A stretch of 64,000 bases of DNA, from NCBI GenBank assembly GCA_903813345.2, contig CAIIXF020000003.1, forward strand, positions 30,521,248-30,585,247, given 5' to 3'. The notes under the pieces are model-generated. The model ran no database searches. It saw only the letters and a program-made list of their open reading frames with translations, and had not been told where the DNA came from. The stretch is from Owenia fusiformis. Its lineage: Eukaryota; Annelida; Polychaeta; Sabellida; Oweniidae. Every line of letters begins with the position of its first letter. Within the stretch, counting starts at the first letter, position 1. The position numbers and the translations under genes were made by a program. Shown here piece by piece: positions 59,505 to 64,000 of the stretch.

Positions 59505-62500
59505 ATGGGTAGAATCGAAACTACAAGTGTACCAGAACAGTGAGTATTTTGGTTTTAGAATTTACATGGGCTCTATCAGTAGAGTCCATGGAATTTACAA
59601 ACAAATTCATTTCTTTTCAGGTGTTTCTTTTCTGTTTCAGCTTATTTCAAACGTGTGAGCAGAATTGTCATATTTTCTGAGAACCTTTTACTGAGTGTTT
59701 TAAGGTGTAAACATTTAGCAAACTTAATACTGATGAAATCAAGATAATTTGATGTTACATGTATTCCACAATGATTGCATATTTATTTCTGTAAATAATT
59801 TTCCACCTTACATTGATATGATATGATGTTTCAAGATATTATCATGATTTGTAGGTGAAATCTGATTCATATTAATTTTATGCTAAATTTTTGTTTAATT
59901 AAGTTTAATGTAAATACAGCAATCTGTAATAAAATATTTTTCTGCAGGTTGCCAGTGACATTTCTCAAGCAGGCGAGGTTAGCCCACAGTACGAAAACAG
60001 CCGTTGAGGCCAACCTGGCATCCCTAAATGTCATACATGGGGACATGGACAAACTCGCTCCAAAAGTCAGGAACTATGTCGAGGAAAATGCCATGATATG
60101 TCAACCATCAGCCATACATATTTGCGACGGGTCAGAAACGGAGAATACAAGTCTATTGAAGATGTTAGAGAAGGAGGGAGTCATTAAACCACTGTCAAAA
60201 TATGAAAACTGGTAATTACAATTATTACTAATTAAATTGTATTTTCAATGTCGTTATTTTATCCAGATTTTTTTATACTTTGGGTTTACAAGGAATGCAG
60301 AGTTTTTAAAAATCATTTGAAGTTTTTGAATAGGTGGGGTTATTATTGTTTTATATCAATGGAATTGTATGATGAAATCCTAATGACGCATTGAATGCTA
60401 ATATTGAGTTTATTTGCAAAAAATCAATATCTGTGACGCAGAACCCCATCTGGAAACAACTTAATAAATGGATATGCCCACATATCACAAGACATTCTCG
60501 TCAACTAATAATATTGATGCTGATGAAATCTTCAGCTCCACATGACTTGGGTTAACTTCCGATCATTAGAAAATGAACATTTGTTTATCATCTCAAGCTG
60601 CCATCACAATTTTCTAATAACTGACCCCAGCTGGTACATTAATTATAGTTTCTTCTATTTATTATAACTTGAATGACCACTCAATACTAAAACATCATGC
60701 ACACTCCCCTCCAAAAGTTTGGTAACCATGTTACATCCCGATTTGAAAGACTTTTAAACCCTTTTTGTTTTTGGAATTTAATTTTAAATCCTGAAATACA
60801 TTAGGCTGGAAAATAGTTTGATTGGTTTTTTTAAATCAACAAACAAACAGAATGTGAAGTGTGGTTCAGTGATGGAGTTTTGTTACCAAACTTTTGAAGG
60901 GAAGTGTATATGCTAGATATTTTCAATATTTATCCTTAAAGAGGTGAGTTTCATTGAAGAGTTCTGACAATAACAACATGGTTTATAATTATGTCCATCC
61001 TGCTAAGTAATACAATAAATGGTTAACAGGTACTGATTTATTAGGTTTAAACCTTTCCATGTTCAGGTTTAAAATTACATGTACATGTACGTGTATGTTT
61101 CTTTTTTGCCAAAAGTGACATAATATTTGTTAATGTAAACCATTTTATATGACATGGTGTTCACCTCAGGACAACACACTTATGTATAAATTCAAAAAAA
61201 TTACATAATTCGTGCATTCATGAAGCTCTAGGCTGAAATAATTGTATGTTGTTTGATGTGAAAAAATACATTTATATTGAATAAGGATTAACTTTAACAG
61301 CCAATCAGAAGCTTTAAAAATGAACAAACCCACATTAGTAATATTTAACACACCCCTTTCAAGGAAGTTTCAGTTGTCCTCAAAATACTTAATATTTGAA
61401 GGTGTGTCTCATCCATTCATTGGGTATTAATTTAAAATTTTACATTCAGTCATTATTCTTTTGTTTTTATTCTTTGTGAATTTTTCAGTCATAATTATTT
61501 TATTTTGATTGAAATAATTCCAATAATTATTCTTATTTAAATTACTAAAATGAATTAAACCTAAGAACAGCTTTGAGAAAAAATTATTGGAATCTTAATT
61601 CATGTTAACTAATTAATTAAATGATTTTTTACTTCAATTCTTTAATTGATAATTCAGTGTCTACTATTAAATAAATTATTATTTTCCATAAAGATTTAAT
61701 TTTCAAATCTTTAGACATCAATGTACTTTTACTTTTAGTTGGTTGGCCAAGACTGACCCCGCTGATGTTGCAAGAGTTGAGAGCAAAACTTTTATATCAA
61801 CCCCTAAAAAACGTGACACAATCCCAACCCCCAAGGATGGCGTCAAAGGCACCCTGGGTAATTGGATGTCTCCCGAAAAACTCCAAAATTCACTCAATGA
61901 CAGATTTCCAGGCTGTATGAAAGGTGAGCTTTGTGTTAATACAATTTTTATTCATAGTTCAATAAAAAAAGTTATTCTTACATCACACATGGAGTTTATT
62001 TTCAATTATCAGGTATTATAAATAACAGACATATGTACGCCCATGCCTGTCTAAGAATAAAATAAATATGTACATCCTGAACATATGTGCTAATTATGTA
62101 ACTTGAAACATAAGTCACAGATTTTTATGAACCAATGTAAATATTTATTCTTAAAATAAAGATAAGCATGCGAATTGAAAATGAAATCTAATTTGTCAAC
62201 ATGTTTTGACCCACATGTTTCATTTTCATGAATTCTCAATTCAGCAATTGCTAACCACTTGTTGCATTCATATTTCGGAAATTCTGTAAATTGAATTCAC
62301 AACCCAAATACATAATCCCCAGTTTGTTTTCTTAATTTATTTGCATTTGAATGTATATATTTTGTCTCCCAGGTCGCACAATGTATGTGATTCCATTCAG
62401 TATGGGTCCAGTTGGGTCACCACTCTCCAAGATCGGTGTACAGTGCACAGACTCTGCCTATGTAGTGGCCAGCATGCGAGTCATGACCAGAATGGGACAG

Positions 62501-63792
62501 AAAGTTCTAGACACTCTGGGAAATGGTGACTTCATTAACGCACTTCACTCTGTGGGACAACCCCTCCCCATGGCCAGTAAGCTACATTTTGTTTACTAAT
62601 CTGTATGTATTTTATTAATCCATGAAATCATTTAATTGAAGTATATGGAATTTCTTGGTCTTATACATTGGATTCAGCACTAATGAGATTGAGACCTTCT
62701 TTCCTTATGTAAAATATAACCAACAAAAAAGAATTTTTTAATTTCTCTTTGGAATTAAGAATTTATTTTTTATAATTCAGAGCCCCCAGTCAACAACTGG
62801 CCCTGCAACCCAGAGAAGACCATAGTTGCACATATACCAGAAAACAATGAGATCTGTTCATTCGGAAGTGGATATGGCGGCAATTCTCTACTTGGGAAGA
62901 AATGTTTTGCTTTGAGACTAGGAAGTATTATTGCGAGAGATGAGGGTTGGCTGGCAGAGCACATGCTGGTAGGTTCTGAAATTAATCAATCTGAGAAAAA
63001 ATAAAATTCTACTACTGCTGCCATCTTTAAATTGTTATTTATAATAAGTCATTAAGATATACTATTTTGTACAAAACTAATTTTGCACTAAATTGTACAT
63101 TAACTAAAAGTAAATGGTTCAGAAGTCAAATACAATTGCTTTTGACTTTATATGAATAGGATAAAATGCTTTAAAATCTATTGAAACGGTTTCATTCAGT
63201 GTTAAATATTTTAAGTACTGAATAATCAAATACTGAAACAAAATTGATATGATTTATTGTTTGTGTTTTTAGATCCTGGGTATTACCAACCCACAAGGTC
63301 AGAAGAAATATGTGGCTGCTGCCTTCCCATCTGCTTGCGGGAAAACCAATCTAGCCATGATGAACCCCTCCCTCCCAGGCTGGAAAGTGGAGTGTGTTGG
63401 AGATGACATCGCCTGGATGCGATTTGACGATGAGGGACGTCTACGTGCTATCAACCCAGAAGCTGGATTCTTCGGGGTTGCTCCAGGCACCTCTGACTCA
63501 ACCAACCCTAATGCAATGAAAACTGTACGCTCAAATACTATATTTACAAATGTAGCCGAGACCAGTGATGGAGGGTTCTTTTGGGAAGGCATGGAGAATG
63601 AAGTTGACCCAAATTCCAAGATCACATCATGGCTCGGAGAGGAAAACTGGAAGGCTGGAGGCAAACCAGCTGCCCACCCTAACTCCAGGTTTTGCACCCC
63701 TGCAGCACAGTGTCCCATCATGGACCCACTCTGGGAGGATGCTAAGGGTGTCCCCATAGATGCTATCATTTTTGGAGGCCGTAGACCTAAAG
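59505..63792 (+). CDS. PCK: Phosphoenolpyruvate carboxykinase (GTP), cytosolic-type (5' six exons; 3' end outside window)
   Basis: Exons 59505-59539, 59948-60211, 61739-61923, 62373-62576, 62781-62968 and 63273-63792, phases consistent, 465 codons of an expected ~620-640. Converts oxaloacetate + GTP to PEP + CO2 + GDP, the entry step of gluconeogenesis. Seen: [19 protein letters not shown] across exons 3-4; [11 protein letters not shown] and the metal-ligand His in LAEHML (exon 5); P-loop FPSACGKTN (about 310-318) with the reactive Cys; kinase-2 [16 protein letters not shown] at the end of exon 6. The first exon is only 11 codons ([11 protein letters not shown]) and, with the start of exon 2, shows no mitochondrial transit peptide, so the cytosolic form is likely. 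The exon 1 start was chosen because its phase-2 donor fits exon 2. Confidence 0.93.
60701..60907. mobile_element. 207-bp MITE in PEPCK intron 2 (copy 2 of family)
   Basis: The left end ACACTCCCCTCCAAAAGTTT and the right end ACCAAACTTTTGAAGGGAAG are inverted. Shared with 27243-27406. A TSD is not clear (ATGC occurs near both sides). Confidence 0.6.
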
Positions 63793-64000
63793 GTATTTAT
63801 AGTTTTATGACTGGATGCATGGGCTGCTTGGCAATGAATATTTTACATGGGTGTCTTATGCTAGTAGCATGTCATAGATGTGCCATAAGAATCTTAAAAT
63901 CTAAAAATTTCGTAGCAATTGATGTCAGATTTTGGCTGTTTTATAAATTTATGAAAATCGATTCATGGCAAACATATTGTACATGCTCTAGTTGAAACAC

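Overview
The window is eukaryotic: spliced genes with GT-AG introns, AT-rich non-coding DNA and many transposable elements (TEs). The gene content (M1 aminopeptidase, Golgi carbohydrate sulfotransferase, EF-hand protein, GTP-dependent PEPCK) and repeat style (160-bp-core, GTCC-microsatellite elements like molluscan 'pearl' repeats; many poly-C tracts) suggest a marine invertebrate, most likely a mollusc or other lophotrochozoan. That taxonomic call is inference. All four host genes are on the + strand.

309-12880 holds the 3' three quarters of an aminopeptidase N-like M1 zinc peptidase: 18 exons whose phases all join in frame, with GAMEN, HELAH and NEAWA motifs, the stop and a polyA signal. 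Its introns carry a pearl-like element, several inverted-repeat elements and a decayed tandem array of copies of its own GAMEN exon. 12881-19950 is gene-free and holds a second pearl-like element and a 1.65-kb element with ~480-bp terminal inverted repeats (TIRs). About 20092-26579 is a complete three-exon sulfotransferase of 390 aa. Its introns contain large palindromes, a 71-bp element with a perfect 9-bp target-site duplication (TSD), a 195-bp tandem repeat and a 521-bp MITE with a 5-bp TSD.

26580-30064 contains a 3'-truncated LINE fragment inside an older element and a 53-bp minisatellite. 30065-39880 is a six-exon EF-hand gene with two remarkable features. The 3' end of intron 3 plus the start of exon 4 is amplified 19 times as a 102-bp unit, each carrying an in-frame 3' splice site. 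Intron 5 holds a pearl-like element into which a 4.0-kb DNA transposon (34656-38673) has inserted at a TTAA. This transposon encodes a 545-aa DDE-type, Kolobok-like transposase and a divergently oriented 232-aa accessory protein. The last EF-hand exon has an apparent 1-nt frameshift.

40000-59000 has no gene I can support. It holds minisatellites, a TTAA-flanked MITE, a 90-bp satellite with variant classes, and C-rich short inverted repeats. 59505 to beyond the window end is the 5' three quarters of a cytosolic-type GTP-dependent PEPCK, with a readable promoter upstream. The four host genes show no obvious shared pathway. The dominant theme is layered repeat insertion and exon-scale tandem duplication.
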